DNA from: Candidatus Pacearchaeota archaeon
GTDB lineage: Archaea; Nanoarchaeota; Nanoarchaeia; Pacearchaeales; GW2011-AR1
Assembly: GCA_002690445.1 (NCBI GenBank)
Contig: NZER01000400.1
Location: forward strand, 1 to 17,863
Length of the DNA: 17,863 nt
Direction of reading: 5' to 3'
Below the pieces are notes generated by a model. That model did not search any database, was not told the origin of the DNA, and saw only the letters and a program-made list of their open reading frames with translations. This document shows positions 1 through 6,202 of the stretch, piece after piece. The first letter of the stretch is position 1, and every line of letters starts with the position of its first letter. A program made the position numbers and the translations under genes.

Positions 1-1
1 C

Positions 2-295
2 ATCGATGCGGTTGTGGAGCGCTGGAAGAGCGAGCCGGACTATCCGACCGGAGCCATGACAGTGGCGCTGTCGCTATTCAAAAAAATGACACGGGCAGAC
101 ATGACGGCGATCAAGGAGGGCCTGGACAGGACTGAGGGGAAGGTGCCGCAGGCAATAACGGGAGCGGGCGGCGGCCCCATCCAGTATGAGGACGCAGACC
201 CGAAGGATATCCCGGAGAAGCTATTGCTGCATTTAATCCATGAGGGCCAGCGGACACTGGCGGCGGAGCGTGGCAGCAAAGAGGGAGAGCTTTGA
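2..295 (+). CDS. Probable terminase small subunit, C-terminal part (5' end outside window)
   Basis: The reading frame is open to the left edge, so the gene is cut and its start is unknown; a GTG at 14 is only an internal candidate. About 97 residues remain. The stretch LDRTEGKVPQAITGAGGGPI resembles the 'D-R-x-x-G-K-x-x-Q ... G-G-P-I' segment often found near the end of phage small terminase or DUF5681-type proteins. The tail is charged and helical (DIPEKLLLHLIHEGQRTLAAERGS). Small terminases recognise phage DNA and hand it to the large ATPase subunit. Its place at the head of a packaging and head cluster fits that role, although four other features separate it from the large terminase. The call rests on this motif and on position; a general phage protein of unknown function remains possible. 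Confidence 0.5.
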   Translation: MDAVVERWKSEPDYPTGAMTVALSLFKKMTRADMTAIKEGLDRTEGKVPQAITGAGGGPIQYEDADPKDIPEKLLLHLIHEGQRTLAAERGSKEGEL

Positions 296-303
296 TGACG
301 GTC

Positions 304-317
304 GTTGTTTAAACAAC
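304..317. repeat. Palindrome GTTGTTTAAACAAC, copy 1
   Basis: A perfect 14-base palindrome in the gap between the stop at 295 and the ATG at 337. The 20 bases from 300 to 319 are identical to 8727-8746 (copy 3). The site may be an operator or another protein-binding site. The perfect symmetry with no spacer favours DNA binding over an RNA hairpin. Confidence 0.8.
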
Positions 318-336
318 AAAAAAAAGAAGGGGGAGT

Positions 337-765
337 ATGGAGCATATAGAGGACGAAAACCTGTATTGCCGCATCTGCGACGGGGAGCAACTGGATGGCC
401 CAGCTGTTGGGGATATTATCACGGAGATGGCCTCGATACGATCCGATCTGATCAGGGAATTGGGGAAGGTGGAGAAGGTCTTGGCTCCGCTGAAGGAGCG
501 GCACAAGGAAATTATGTCTCTGCACCGGAGTTGCTTTGCCTGTAGTATCCTGGTTGGCGTAGGGCACGTGGTGATCGAAACCGTCCGTTATCGGGGCGAG
601 GATTACTGCCATGGGTGCGCAGAAGTCGCAATCAAGCGGGACAAGCTGGTGGCAGCGGCAGCAGTAAAGGCGGCAGCCAAAGCCGCAAAGGCTCCAGCCA
701 AAGCCGCAATCAAGAAGGGCAAGAAGGGCAAGAGGCTGGCTGCAAATGCAGAGGGAGGAAATTAG
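337..765 (+). CDS. Cysteine-pair (zinc-binding-like) protein with histone-H1-like tail
   Basis: A protein of 142 residues that I do not recognise as a family. The start ATG has an AAGGGGGAG ribosome site directly upstream. It has three CxxC pairs (C11/C14, C66/C69, C91/C94), so one or more zinc sites are likely. A charged helical stretch lies between the first two pairs (about residues 25-60). From about residue 105 the protein becomes an Ala/Lys tail (VKAAAKAAKAPAKAAIKKGK) like the tails of histone H1 and bacterial H1-like proteins, which bind DNA non-specifically. The next gene starts immediately after its stop, so the two are probably co-translated. Its position between the terminase genes suggests a role in packaging or DNA condensation, but that is inference. 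Confidence 0.7.
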   Translation: MEHIEDENLYCRICDGEQLDGPAVGDIITEMASIRSDLIRELGKVEKVLAPLKERHKEIMSLHRSCFACSILVGVGHVVIETVRYRGEDYCHGCAEVAIKRDKLVAAAAVKAAAKAAKAPAKAAIKKGKKGKRLAANAEGGN

Positions 766-1071
766 ATGGAGCAGGAGCAGTTCTATCAGCAATTGATAAT
801 CCCGGATGCTGCGGAGACAGCACTGGAGGCCCAGAGGGCTTCATCCCGGCGACATGGGATATTGGCGTTTGACTGTTTCAATGCCGTTGTTCTTGGGCGG
901 CGAGTATATTGTCCCGTGGCCGAGGCCAGGCATGGTGGTTTTCAGGCAGGGGCTGCTGATGGTTCCCTGTCGGATATCAAAGTTTTGAAGGGGACTCGCT
1001 TTGTAGAGTGCCAGGGCTGCGACCGGTATGATGGGGACGATGAGCCGGAATTGGAGCAAAACCCGGAATAA
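766..1071 (+). CDS. Hypothetical small phage protein
   Basis: A protein of 101 residues, unrecognised. The ATG directly follows the TAG of the previous gene, with GGAGGAAAT as ribosome site inside that gene's end. The body contains no clear domain. One CxxC pair (CQGC, residues 83-86) sits near the end, followed by an acidic tail (YDGDDEPELEQNPE). Tight coupling to the cysteine-pair gene upstream suggests that the two act together or at least share expression. The reverse-strand frames over the region have no ribosome site or family resemblance. Confidence 0.6.
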   Translation: MEQEQFYQQLIIPDAAETALEAQRASSRRHGILAFDCFNAVVLGRRVYCPVAEARHGGFQAGAADGSLSDIKVLKGTRFVECQGCDRYDGDDEPELEQNPE

Positions 1072-1072
1072 C

Positions 1073-1126
1073 GAAGCCCCAGGATTGAAATCCTGGCGAG
1101 TAAAAAAGAATCTTGATGTAATACAT
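1073..1126 (+). promoter_or_regulatory. Dispersed two-hairpin element, copy 1
   Basis: A 54-base block that matches 15969-16022 at 47 of 54 positions without gaps. Its first hairpin is CCAGGAT-TGAA-ATCCTGG (1079-1096), a perfect 7-base-pair stem with a four-base loop. The second half starts TCTTGATGTA (1111-1120). In this copy only the inner five bases of the matching arm (TACAT, 1122-1126) are kept, so the second hairpin is weaker than in copy 2. There is no T-run, so it is not an ordinary terminator. It lies between a stop at 1071 and an ATG at 1160. A cis-acting RNA signal is the favoured reading. Confidence 0.65.
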
Positions 1127-1159
1127 GGATAACAATGCTGGAGTTTTCAGGGGTGCGGG

Positions 1160-1846
1160 ATGGAAGCGATACCGAGCGGATATTACATAAGCAATACCAG
1201 GGATTGCGATGTATTCTGCGTAACGGGTACAGCCCCGGCTGATCAGAAATTCTATTTCAGGAAGGATTCTGCTAAATATTCCGTTGGGGCTGATATTAAA
1301 TGGAGCCGGACCAATAGAACAACCTTTGGCCATTGTGTGTCTGTTACAGATAGTGCAACGGTGGAGGCTGGCGACCATGCCAGCCTGGAGTATAGCGATG
1401 AGAACGGGAGAGGGTTTTATGTTTCCGCCAGCGCCCATTACGGGGCGACCGCAGACATTCGGACTCGGTGGGCTTATCACAATTCAGGCGGGGATTCTAT
1501 TTCTGCTTGGGGTGCGGTATCGGATGGGCCGGGTGGAAATGTAAGCGGCTGTGCCGGAGTGTGGTATGACAAGGATGGCGACCTGCACGTTAAGTTTGGC
1601 CTGGGAGGGATAATTCCTGAATGCCCGGCCTTCGGGATCAGCGCCGCTATCAGCAAGCGAACTCAAAAAGCCATAGCGGATGCTCCTGCCACGATGCTGG
1701 GCGAGTGGTCGCAGGAGCAACTATGCAGGCAGAATGCTCGGCGCCCATTGCTCTCATTTGATCAATTGCCGGCAAATGAGGATACTATTGACCATCAAGT
1801 GGACGAAGGGGAGCGGGATGTTGATAAATGGACGTACATTTTGTGA
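1160..1846 (+). CDS. Orphan beta-rich protein ending in a copy of the terminase N-terminus
   Basis: A protein of 228 residues. About the first 170 are Gly-, Ser- and aromatic-rich with scattered cysteines and no signal peptide, which suggests a beta-structured domain; I recognise no family. From residue 179 it contains LGEWSQEQLCRQNARRPLLSF, nearly identical to residues 13-33 of the large terminase downstream, then DQLPAN, which recalls DQLPAK at the terminase start. The last 40 or so residues therefore look like the product of a local duplication. The ribosome site (GGGGTGCGGG) is weak. The gene is in the same frame as the terminase, and the only stop between them is the TGA at 1844-1846. 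It could be a moron gene captured before the terminase, or a remodelled upstream extension of it. Confidence 0.5.
   Translation: MEAIPSGYYISNTRDCDVFCVTGTAPADQKFYFRKDSAKYSVGADIKWSRTNRTTFGHCVSVTDSATVEAGDHASLEYSDENGRGFYVSASAHYGATADIRTRWAYHNSGGDSISAWGAVSDGPGGNVSGCAGVWYDKDGDLHVKFGLGGIIPECPAFGISAAISKRTQKAIADAPATMLGEWSQEQLCRQNARRPLLSFDQLPANEDTIDHQVDEGERDVDKWTYIL
1697..1758 (+). repeat. Direct repeat R1, copy A (62 bases)
   Basis: Identical to 1901-1962 at 60 of 62 positions; the two differences are at 1723 (A, against G) and 1745 (C, against T). It encodes LGEWSQEQLCRQNARRPLLS in the orphan gene and is preceded by an in-frame ATG (1694). The offset between copies is 204 bases, a multiple of three. 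Confidence 0.95.
1758..1776 (+). repeat. Direct repeat R2, copy A (TTGATCAATTGCCGGCAAA)
   Basis: A 19-base exact match to 1881-1899, directly after R1 copy A. In the second copy the order is reversed, with R2 before R1, giving the nested layout R1-R2-spacer-R2-R1. The offset is 123 bases, also a multiple of three. Confidence 0.95.
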
Positions 1847-1864
1847 ACCCGGCTATTAAAATAT

Positions 1865-3274
1865 ATGCTGAATACATCAATTGATCAATTGCCGGCAAAG
1901 CTGGGCGAGTGGTCGCAGGAGCAACTGTGCAGGCAGAATGCTCGGCGCTCATTGCTCTCATTCTGTGAGTACACGCATAGCAGATACCGGACGGCGTGGC
2001 ATCTGGAGCAACTGGCGGATAGGCTGGAGAGCATAGAGAGGGGAGAGACCAAGCGCCTGATTGTAGTGATGCCTCCGCAGCATGGCAAGTCTGAAATGAT
2101 CTCGGTGCGGTTTCCAGCATGGTTCCTGGGCCGGAACGATAATAAGAGCATAGTTCAGGCCAGTTATGCGGAAAGCCTGGCGCTGTTCCATTCCCGGCAG
2201 GCCAGGGATATTCTGGTGTCCTCGGAATACCAAAATATATTCCCTGATATCGTGCATCGGCCCCAGACCGAGGGGCAGACTGCAATTGTGCCGGTTCGGC
2301 AATCAGCCACAGAATGGGGGACCCGTACCGGGGGCTCATATTATGCCGTCGGCGTAGGGGGTGGATTAACAGGGAGAGGGTTTGATATTGGGATTATCGA
2401 TGATCCGGTTAAAGACGCTGCGGAAGCGGCCTCCCCGACATACAGGGACAATGTATGGAATTGGTACAGCATGGTCTTCCGTACCCGGTTGCGCCCGGAT
2501 GCTGCTATAATCATCGTGATGACACGCTGGCATCAGGACGATCTGGTGGGCAGGCTATTGCAACTCTCCGCAGAGAATGCAGACGTGGAACAGTGGGACG
2601 TTATACATTTTGAGGCGATCAAGGATGGCCGGGCATTGTGGCCGGATAGATACCCGCTGGATGTACTGCTGAAGATTCGGGCCGTCAGCGACCGAAACTT
2701 TGAGGCACTATTTCAAGGCTCGCCAACATTGGCAGAGGGGAACATTTTCAAGCGGGAGTGGTGGAAGCATTACCGGGTGCGCCCGGAGTTTAAGCGGCTG
2801 ATTCAATCCTGGGACACAGCATTTAAAAAGGGGCAATCAAACGACCCCTCGGTCTGTGGACTGTGGGGCGAGGCGGATGACGGATTCTATTTGATCGACG
2901 TGTGGAGGGACAGAGTTGAATTCCCGGAGTTGAGGAATGCGGCGATAGCAGCATATAACAGGGATCATCCAGATGTTGTCCTGGTGGAAGATGCCGCCAG
3001 CGGGCAATCATTGCTCCAGGCGCTGCGGCGAGAGACATTGATCCCGCTCAAGGCGGTTCGACCGGATAAGGATAAGGAGGCCAGGGCTAATGCCATCACT
3101 CCGCTGATAGAATCAGGGCGGGTGTTTTTGCCTGAACACGCTGCATGGCTGCACGATTACATGGAGGAACTGTCATCATTCCCGAATGGCGAGCATGATG
3201 ATCAGGTGGACTCTACGACCCAGGCATTGAGGTATCTGGCAGGCAGGCCGGAGAAGCTGGTTTCATTCGTTTGA
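1865..3274 (+). CDS. terL: Terminase large subunit (packaging ATPase and nuclease)
   Basis: A protein of 469 residues, normal length for the HK97-like large terminase group. It pumps DNA into the prohead through the portal and cuts it to length. Visible motifs are a Walker A site MPPQHGKSE (residues 69-77), a Walker B segment FDIGIIDDP (173-181), and a coupling motif IIIVMTRWHQDD (215-226). The RNase-H-like nuclease carries acidic residues in QSWDTA (D317), VVLVEDAASG (E375, D376) and EHDDQVDS (D445, D446, D449). All expected catalytic positions seem present. The start ATG at 1865 has no clear ribosome site; translation may be coupled to the orphan gene ending 18 bases upstream, or use another start. 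The first 12 residues, before LGEWSQEQL, look like an addition created by the nested repeats. Confidence 0.96.
   Translation: MLNTSIDQLPAKLGEWSQEQLCRQNARRSLLSFCEYTHSRYRTAWHLEQLADRLESIERGETKRLIVVMPPQHGKSEMISVRFPAWFLGRNDNKSIVQASYAESLALFHSRQARDILVSSEYQNIFPDIVHRPQTEGQTAIVPVRQSATEWGTRTGGSYYAVGVGGGLTGRGFDIGIIDDPVKDAAEAASPTYRDNVWNWYSMVFRTRLRPDAAIIIVMTRWHQDDLVGRLLQLSAENADVEQWDVIHFEAIKDGRALWPDRYPLDVLLKIRAVSDRNFEALFQGSPTLAEGNIFKREWWKHYRVRPEFKRLIQSWDTAFKKGQSNDPSVCGLWGEADDGFYLIDVWRDRVEFPELRNAAIAAYNRDHPDVVLVEDAASGQSLLQALRRETLIPLKAVRPDKDKEARANAITPLIESGRVFLPEHAAWLHDYMEELSSFPNGEHDDQVDSTTQALRYLAGRPEKLVSFV
1878..1891. repeat. Palindrome CAATTGATCAATTG at the terminase start
   Basis: A perfect 14-base palindrome within codons 5-9 of the large terminase gene, overlapping R2 copy B. 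The matching place in copy A (1755-1768) reads CATTTGATCAATTG and is imperfect. It could be a protein-binding site or simply a by-product of the duplication. Confidence 0.6.
1881..1899 (+). repeat. Direct repeat R2, copy B
   Basis: Exact 19-base match to 1758-1776, here placed just before R1 copy B, inside the first codons of the large terminase. Confidence 0.95.
1901..1962 (+). repeat. Direct repeat R1, copy B
   Basis: 60 of 62 bases match 1697-1758. This copy continues into the rest of the terminase (CEYTHSRYRTAW), so it is the functional copy. Confidence 0.95.
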
Positions 3275-3328
3275 CGTTTGAGGACGGGAACACTCTGTCG
3301 AGTAATAATGTTGCGGGGAAGCTAAGTT

Positions 3329-3342
3329 ATTGTTTAAACAAC
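3329..3342. repeat. Palindrome copy 2 (ATTGTTTAAACAAC)
   Basis: The 12-base core TTGTTTAAACAA is perfect (3330-3341); the outermost left base differs from copies 1 and 3. With its left flank, 3323-3341 matches 15509-15527 (copy 4) at 18 of 19 positions. It lies in the gap between the large terminase and the next small gene. Confidence 0.75.
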
Positions 3343-3376
3343 AAAAATAGGAGCAGCAGGGTCGAAACAAACTAAA

Positions 3377-3394
3377 CCTCTTGAAGCAAGGAGG
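3377..3394 (+). promoter_or_regulatory. Hairpin that could cover the ribosome site of the 3400 gene
   Basis: CCTCTTG (3377-3383) can pair with CAAGGAGG (3387-3394) across the loop AAG, with one bulged G. The right arm contains AGGAGG, the ribosome site for the ATG at 3400. The stem is short, so this is only a candidate translation control. Confidence 0.35.
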
Positions 3395-3399
3395 TAGAA

Positions 3400-3606
3400 A
3401 TGGACAAGGATTGGAAAGAACTGGGGAACGGGATATGGCCGCACAGCCGGGATGGTGTAGATGATGGATGGGATGTCGTGGCGTTGATGATGGACGACGA
3501 CATCAGGGTGGACGTACACGATAGGCTGGCGCCTTGCTCGAAACACGAATTCCTGACCGAATATCTCAGGCTTGATCCTGAGTTCGGCACTTGTACCGCC
3601 TGGTAA
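3400..3606 (+). CDS. Hypothetical small acidic protein
   Basis: A protein of 68 residues with a strong ribosome site (AAGGAGG, six bases before ATG). It is acidic (DGVDDGWDVVALMMDDDIRVDVHD) and Trp-containing, with no recognised domain. It is the first of three small genes between the large terminase and the portal, a slot where phages often carry accessory genes. It is preceded by palindrome copy 2. Function unknown. Confidence 0.6.
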   Translation: MDKDWKELGNGIWPHSRDGVDDGWDVVALMMDDDIRVDVHDRLAPCSKHEFLTEYLRLDPEFGTCTAW

Positions 3607-3623
3607 ATCTTGAGGCCCTGTAA

Positions 3624-3652
3624 GACCTGACGACCCGCCAGGGTCGCAGGTT
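3624..3652 (+). promoter_or_regulatory. Strong intergenic RNA hairpin
   Basis: GACCTG-A-CGACCC (3624-3636) pairs with GGGTCG-CAGGTT (3641-3652) around the loop GCCA. That gives twelve base pairs including one G-U, with a single bulged A at 3630. A G-rich ribosome site follows instead of a T-run, so this is not a terminator. It may protect or process mRNA, or influence translation of the gene at 3669. Confidence 0.6.
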
Positions 3653-3668
3653 GGGGCATGGGGGGGGG

Positions 3669-3872
3669 ATGGCAATGCCTAAAATGAAGTTATATTGCGT
3701 GGAGATCGAAAATATCCAGACTTGGGATTGTCCCGATTTTGCAAATGCGTACATTACCTACGCAGAAATCGACGATCCCAAAACTGGAGAGCGTAGGGAG
3801 TTGAGTGAAGATGAACTTGCAGACCTCGACCCTGCTTACGCTCAGGAGTATATTTGGGATTGTATCTTCTGA
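3669..3872 (+). CDS. Hypothetical small acidic protein
   Basis: A protein of 67 residues, unrecognised (MAMPKMKLYCVEIENIQTWD ... AQEYIWDCIF). Nine G residues precede the ATG at 3669. A second ATG at 3675 has better spacing to that ribosome site and may be the real start; a TTG at 3651 lies inside a hairpin and is unlikely. Three cysteines and an acidic middle (DDPKTGERRELSEDELADLD) are visible. It belongs to the small-gene cluster between terminase and portal. Function unknown. Confidence 0.6.
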   Translation: MAMPKMKLYCVEIENIQTWDCPDFANAYITYAEIDDPKTGERRELSEDELADLDPAYAQEYIWDCIF

Positions 3873-3901
3873 GTGGCAGAGAAGGTACAGAGGGGGATTT
3901 A

Positions 3902-4114
3902 ATGGCTTCGGCTGACAATGTGGGGGCGATGTCGGATAAAATCATCACTGAGGCAGATGCCGCCCTGGTAGAGCGGCGCTTCTGCCAGTGGGGTAATGCC
4001 ACTCGAAAGTTTGAGCGAGGCCAGATCGTGCTGCTGGAGCTTCACCTGAAATTAAAGCCGGACGATATAAAGGCGATGTTGCGCAGTAAATATAATTTGC
4101 ATCGTATGATATAA
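3902..4114 (+). CDS. Hypothetical small protein
   Basis: A protein of 70 residues. I chose the ATG at 3902 because AGAGGGGGA lies just upstream; a TTG at 3854 in the same frame would overlap the previous gene. The protein is mixed in charge and helical in its second half (GQIVLLELHLKLKPDDIKAM), with a basic end (LRSKYNLHRMI). That half could be a small DNA-binding or helical adaptor domain, but I do not recognise it. It is the last gene before the terminator. Confidence 0.55.
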   Translation: MASADNVGAMSDKIITEADAALVERRFCQWGNATRKFERGQIVLLELHLKLKPDDIKAMLRSKYNLHRMI

Positions 4115-4117
4115 TAG

Positions 4118-4145
4118 AGTAAAGTACAATTCTAGAGCCTTTACT
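4118..4145 (+). repeat. Inverted repeat AGTAAAG ... CTTTACT
   Basis: A 7-base inverted repeat with a 14-base loop, just after the stop at 4114. An overlapping alternative pairing exists (TAAAGTA with TACTTTA). It might be part of the leader of the terminator or a weak separate hairpin. Confidence 0.4.
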
Positions 4146-4174
4146 TTAAATAATATGCACCTGTCCAGACAATG

Positions 4175-4209
4175 GAGGGCGTTGATTAATTTCAGCGCCC
4201 TCTTTTTTT
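4175..4209 (+). terminator. Intrinsic terminator just before the portal gene
   Basis: GAGGGCG (4175-4181) pairs perfectly with CGCCCTC (4196-4202), extended inward by TGA/TCA across one mismatch, and is followed by seven T residues (4203-4209). This is a textbook rho-independent terminator for the + strand. Only 11 bases separate it from the portal ATG at 4221, so no promoter can fit between them. Portal transcription must read through it. Confidence 0.9.
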
Positions 4210-4220
4210 GATTGTATGTT

Positions 4221-6194
4221 ATGTCAATATTAGATTATTTCCGAAGACAGAAGGCGGCGCCCCTGCCGTTTGTTGCCAGTGTGGGTATGCTGGAAATACC
4301 TGCCGGGATCAATCAGCGGGACTATCTGGCGTTCTATGGCCAGGTAGGCTGGCTATTTGCTGCGGTGTCCAGGATAGCTGAATCAGTATCGGACAACGAG
4401 TGGCATCTAATGAGGGTGCAGGGGGGAACATCAAAGGAAGTCTTTGCCAGCCCTGTACTGGATTTGATGGAATTCGTCAATCCGTTTATGACAGGCGGGG
4501 AATTAATCGAGATACACCAGATGTATATGGAGTTAGTCGGGGAGTCGTTCTGGTGGATCAATCGTGGAGAGAGCGGAACAGGCAGGCCGACAGAGATTTG
4601 GCCGATCTCCCCGGTAGATATGCGAGTCATTGCAGACCAGCGCAAGTTCGTTTCCGGGTATGTGTTCAAGCGGGGCGCAGAGTCGATTCCTCTGGCTGTC
4701 ACGGAAGTCATCCATATCAAGCGATCCAATCCAATCAATCCATATAGGGGGGTTGGGCCAACGCAATCTATCGGCGTTGATTTGCAGACCGAGAACCTGG
4801 CGGCACGGTATAACCGGGATTTTTTCTACAATTCAGCGACGCCCAGGATGGTCGTAAGCTACCCGGATGATTTAAGCGCTGACGAACATCAGCGGATGGT
4901 AGCTCAGTGGAACAAGAGCTATCGGGGTACAGGCAATGCTCACAAAACCGCCATCATCGGCAGCGGCGCAAAGATCGACACGGTAACAGTATCACAGAAG
5001 GATATGGAATTCTGGAAGCAGCGGAAGCTGAACAGGGATAATATCCTGGGCGCTTTCGGGATACCCCAGACCATCCTCGGTGTAACCGAGAATGTCAATC
5101 TGGCCAACGCTGAATCGGGTGAGCGAGTGTTTGCCAAGGAAGTGATCAAGCCGAGATTGAGCAGATTGAGAAACAAGTTAAACGAGCAATTATTGCCCAT
5201 GTTCGGGGCGGCCTCCAGAGGGCTGAAATTACAGTTTGAAGACCCAGTGCCGGAGAATAAGGCGTTCGCATTGCAGGAAGCCACAGAGGGCGTTAAGGGT
5301 TCTATTTTGACCGTCAACGAAGGCCGGGCATTAATACAGCAGGATAAAATTCCTGGCGGCGATGTTATCTTAATCCCGATGAATCTTATCCCGATGCCGA
5401 CCAGCGACAAGGTTATGGTTATGCCGGCGCCAGCGGCATCGCCCAAGCAGCTATCCCGGCGGCTATCCATAGTTAAATACCTTGATGATGATGAGCAGAA
5501 GGCGACATGGTGGCAGCGCTATGTAGATATAGCGGAAGGGCAAGAAAAACCAATTCAGGCCGGGGCCATTGCTGTATTCGATAAACTGGAACAGATCACA
5601 CTGGAGAAGCTCCAGACGGCCCGCAAGCCCTCGGATGCCCTGCCGTCGCAGAAACAGGGGGCAGAGATGTTCAGGAAGGCCCTGTTTCCCCTACTGGAGA
5701 AGGTCATGGGCGATGCGATCCTGGCGGCGGATGGACTAGTGCGGCCAGAGAATCCGCATACGGATATGCTGAAACAGGAAACTCCGATAGTATCCGGGGA
5801 TGCTCTGGAGTGGCTCGTCAACCATTCGGCCACTCTCGTGAAAGGGCTGATGGAAACTACACGGCAGGAGTTGAGAGATGCACTGGCAGACGGTTTTGCT
5901 GAGGGCGAAGGGATGCCGAAATTAGCGGCCAGGGTGCGGACAGTGATGGCCGACGCTACACGGAGGCGGTCAATTGTGATAGCAAGGACTGAGGTCATTG
6001 CTGCCTCTGCTCAAGGGCATATCGAAGGTTATAAAACTAACGGCATCCGAAAGGTGGAGTTCATGGCAGCCTTGGATGATAGAGTCGATGATGAATGCGA
6101 GGCATTGGATAAGCAGGAGTTTAGCGCAGCATCTGCGGAGGGGATGATCCCAATCCATCCCATGTGCCGCTGCGTGTGGATTCCGGTAGTTTAG
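4221..6194 (+). CDS. Portal protein fused to Mu-F-like minor head protein
   Basis: A protein of 657 residues from the ATG at 4221; a TTG at 4212 is also in frame. There is no good ribosome site because the terminator T-run lies directly upstream. Residues 1 to about 390 are an HK97-family portal, with a typical core including NPINPYRGVGP (170-180), ARYNRDFFYNSATPRMVVSY (195-214) and the ESGERVFAKEVIKPRL stretch (298-313). Typical portals end near 400-450 residues. Here a helical linker follows, and then a C-terminal domain (about 550-657) with IARTEVIAAS (587-596), a DDRVDDECEALD segment and HPMCRC (646-651). That is the signature of the SPP1 gp7/Mu F minor head family. The fusion joins the DNA entry ring and its minor head partner in one chain. 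Confidence 0.93.
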   Translation: MSILDYFRRQKAAPLPFVASVGMLEIPAGINQRDYLAFYGQVGWLFAAVSRIAESVSDNEWHLMRVQGGTSKEVFASPVLDLMEFVNPFMTGGELIEIHQMYMELVGESFWWINRGESGTGRPTEIWPISPVDMRVIADQRKFVSGYVFKRGAESIPLAVTEVIHIKRSNPINPYRGVGPTQSIGVDLQTENLAARYNRDFFYNSATPRMVVSYPDDLSADEHQRMVAQWNKSYRGTGNAHKTAIIGSGAKIDTVTVSQKDMEFWKQRKLNRDNILGAFGIPQTILGVTENVNLANAESGERVFAKEVIKPRLSRLRNKLNEQLLPMFGAASRGLKLQFEDPVPENKAFALQEATEGVKGSILTVNEGRALIQQDKIPGGDVILIPMNLIPMPTSDKVMVMPAPAASPKQLSRRLSIVKYLDDDEQKATWWQRYVDIAEGQEKPIQAGAIAVFDKLEQITLEKLQTARKPSDALPSQKQGAEMFRKALFPLLEKVMGDAILAADGLVRPENPHTDMLKQETPIVSGDALEWLVNHSATLVKGLMETTRQELRDALADGFAEGEGMPKLAARVRTVMADATRRRSIVIARTEVIAASAQGHIEGYKTNGIRKVEFMAALDDRVDDECEALDKQEFSAASAEGMIPIHPMCRCVWIPVV

Positions 6195-6202
6195 GAGGCA
6201 TT

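Noticed and set aside
40..792. Long reverse-strand open frame of 250 codons
   Set aside because: It lies opposite two + strand genes with good ribosome sites, has Cys- and Leu-rich composition without motifs, and no ribosome site.
1079..1096. CRISPR repeat, because of the GATTGAAAT string
   Set aside because: Only two copies exist, 14.9 kb apart, with no regularly spaced array and no spacers.
977..1480. Reverse frame of 167 codons
   Set aside because: It crosses the two-hairpin element and the orphan gene, with no ribosome site or recognisable motif.
1160..1846. Intein at the terminase start, because of FCVTGTA near the N-terminus
   Set aside because: No C-terminal HN motif or splice-site Cys/Ser/Thr arrangement, and the orphan frame is not inserted inside a conserved terminase motif.
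1697..1962. Diversity-generating retroelement template and variable repeats
   Set aside because: No reverse transcriptase gene is visible in the window and the two differences between copies do not show an adenine-specific pattern.
3851..3901. TTG start at 3854 for the gene ending at 4114
   Set aside because: It would overlap the previous gene and has no ribosome site; the ATG at 3902 has one.
4091..4115. Promoter from two TATAAT strings
   Set aside because: No -35 sequence lies at 16-18 bases upstream of either, and the terminator at 4175 would stop such a transcript before the portal.
4940..5470. Reverse frame of 176 codons
   Set aside because: It is fully inside the portal gene and is best explained as a shadow of the portal reading frame.
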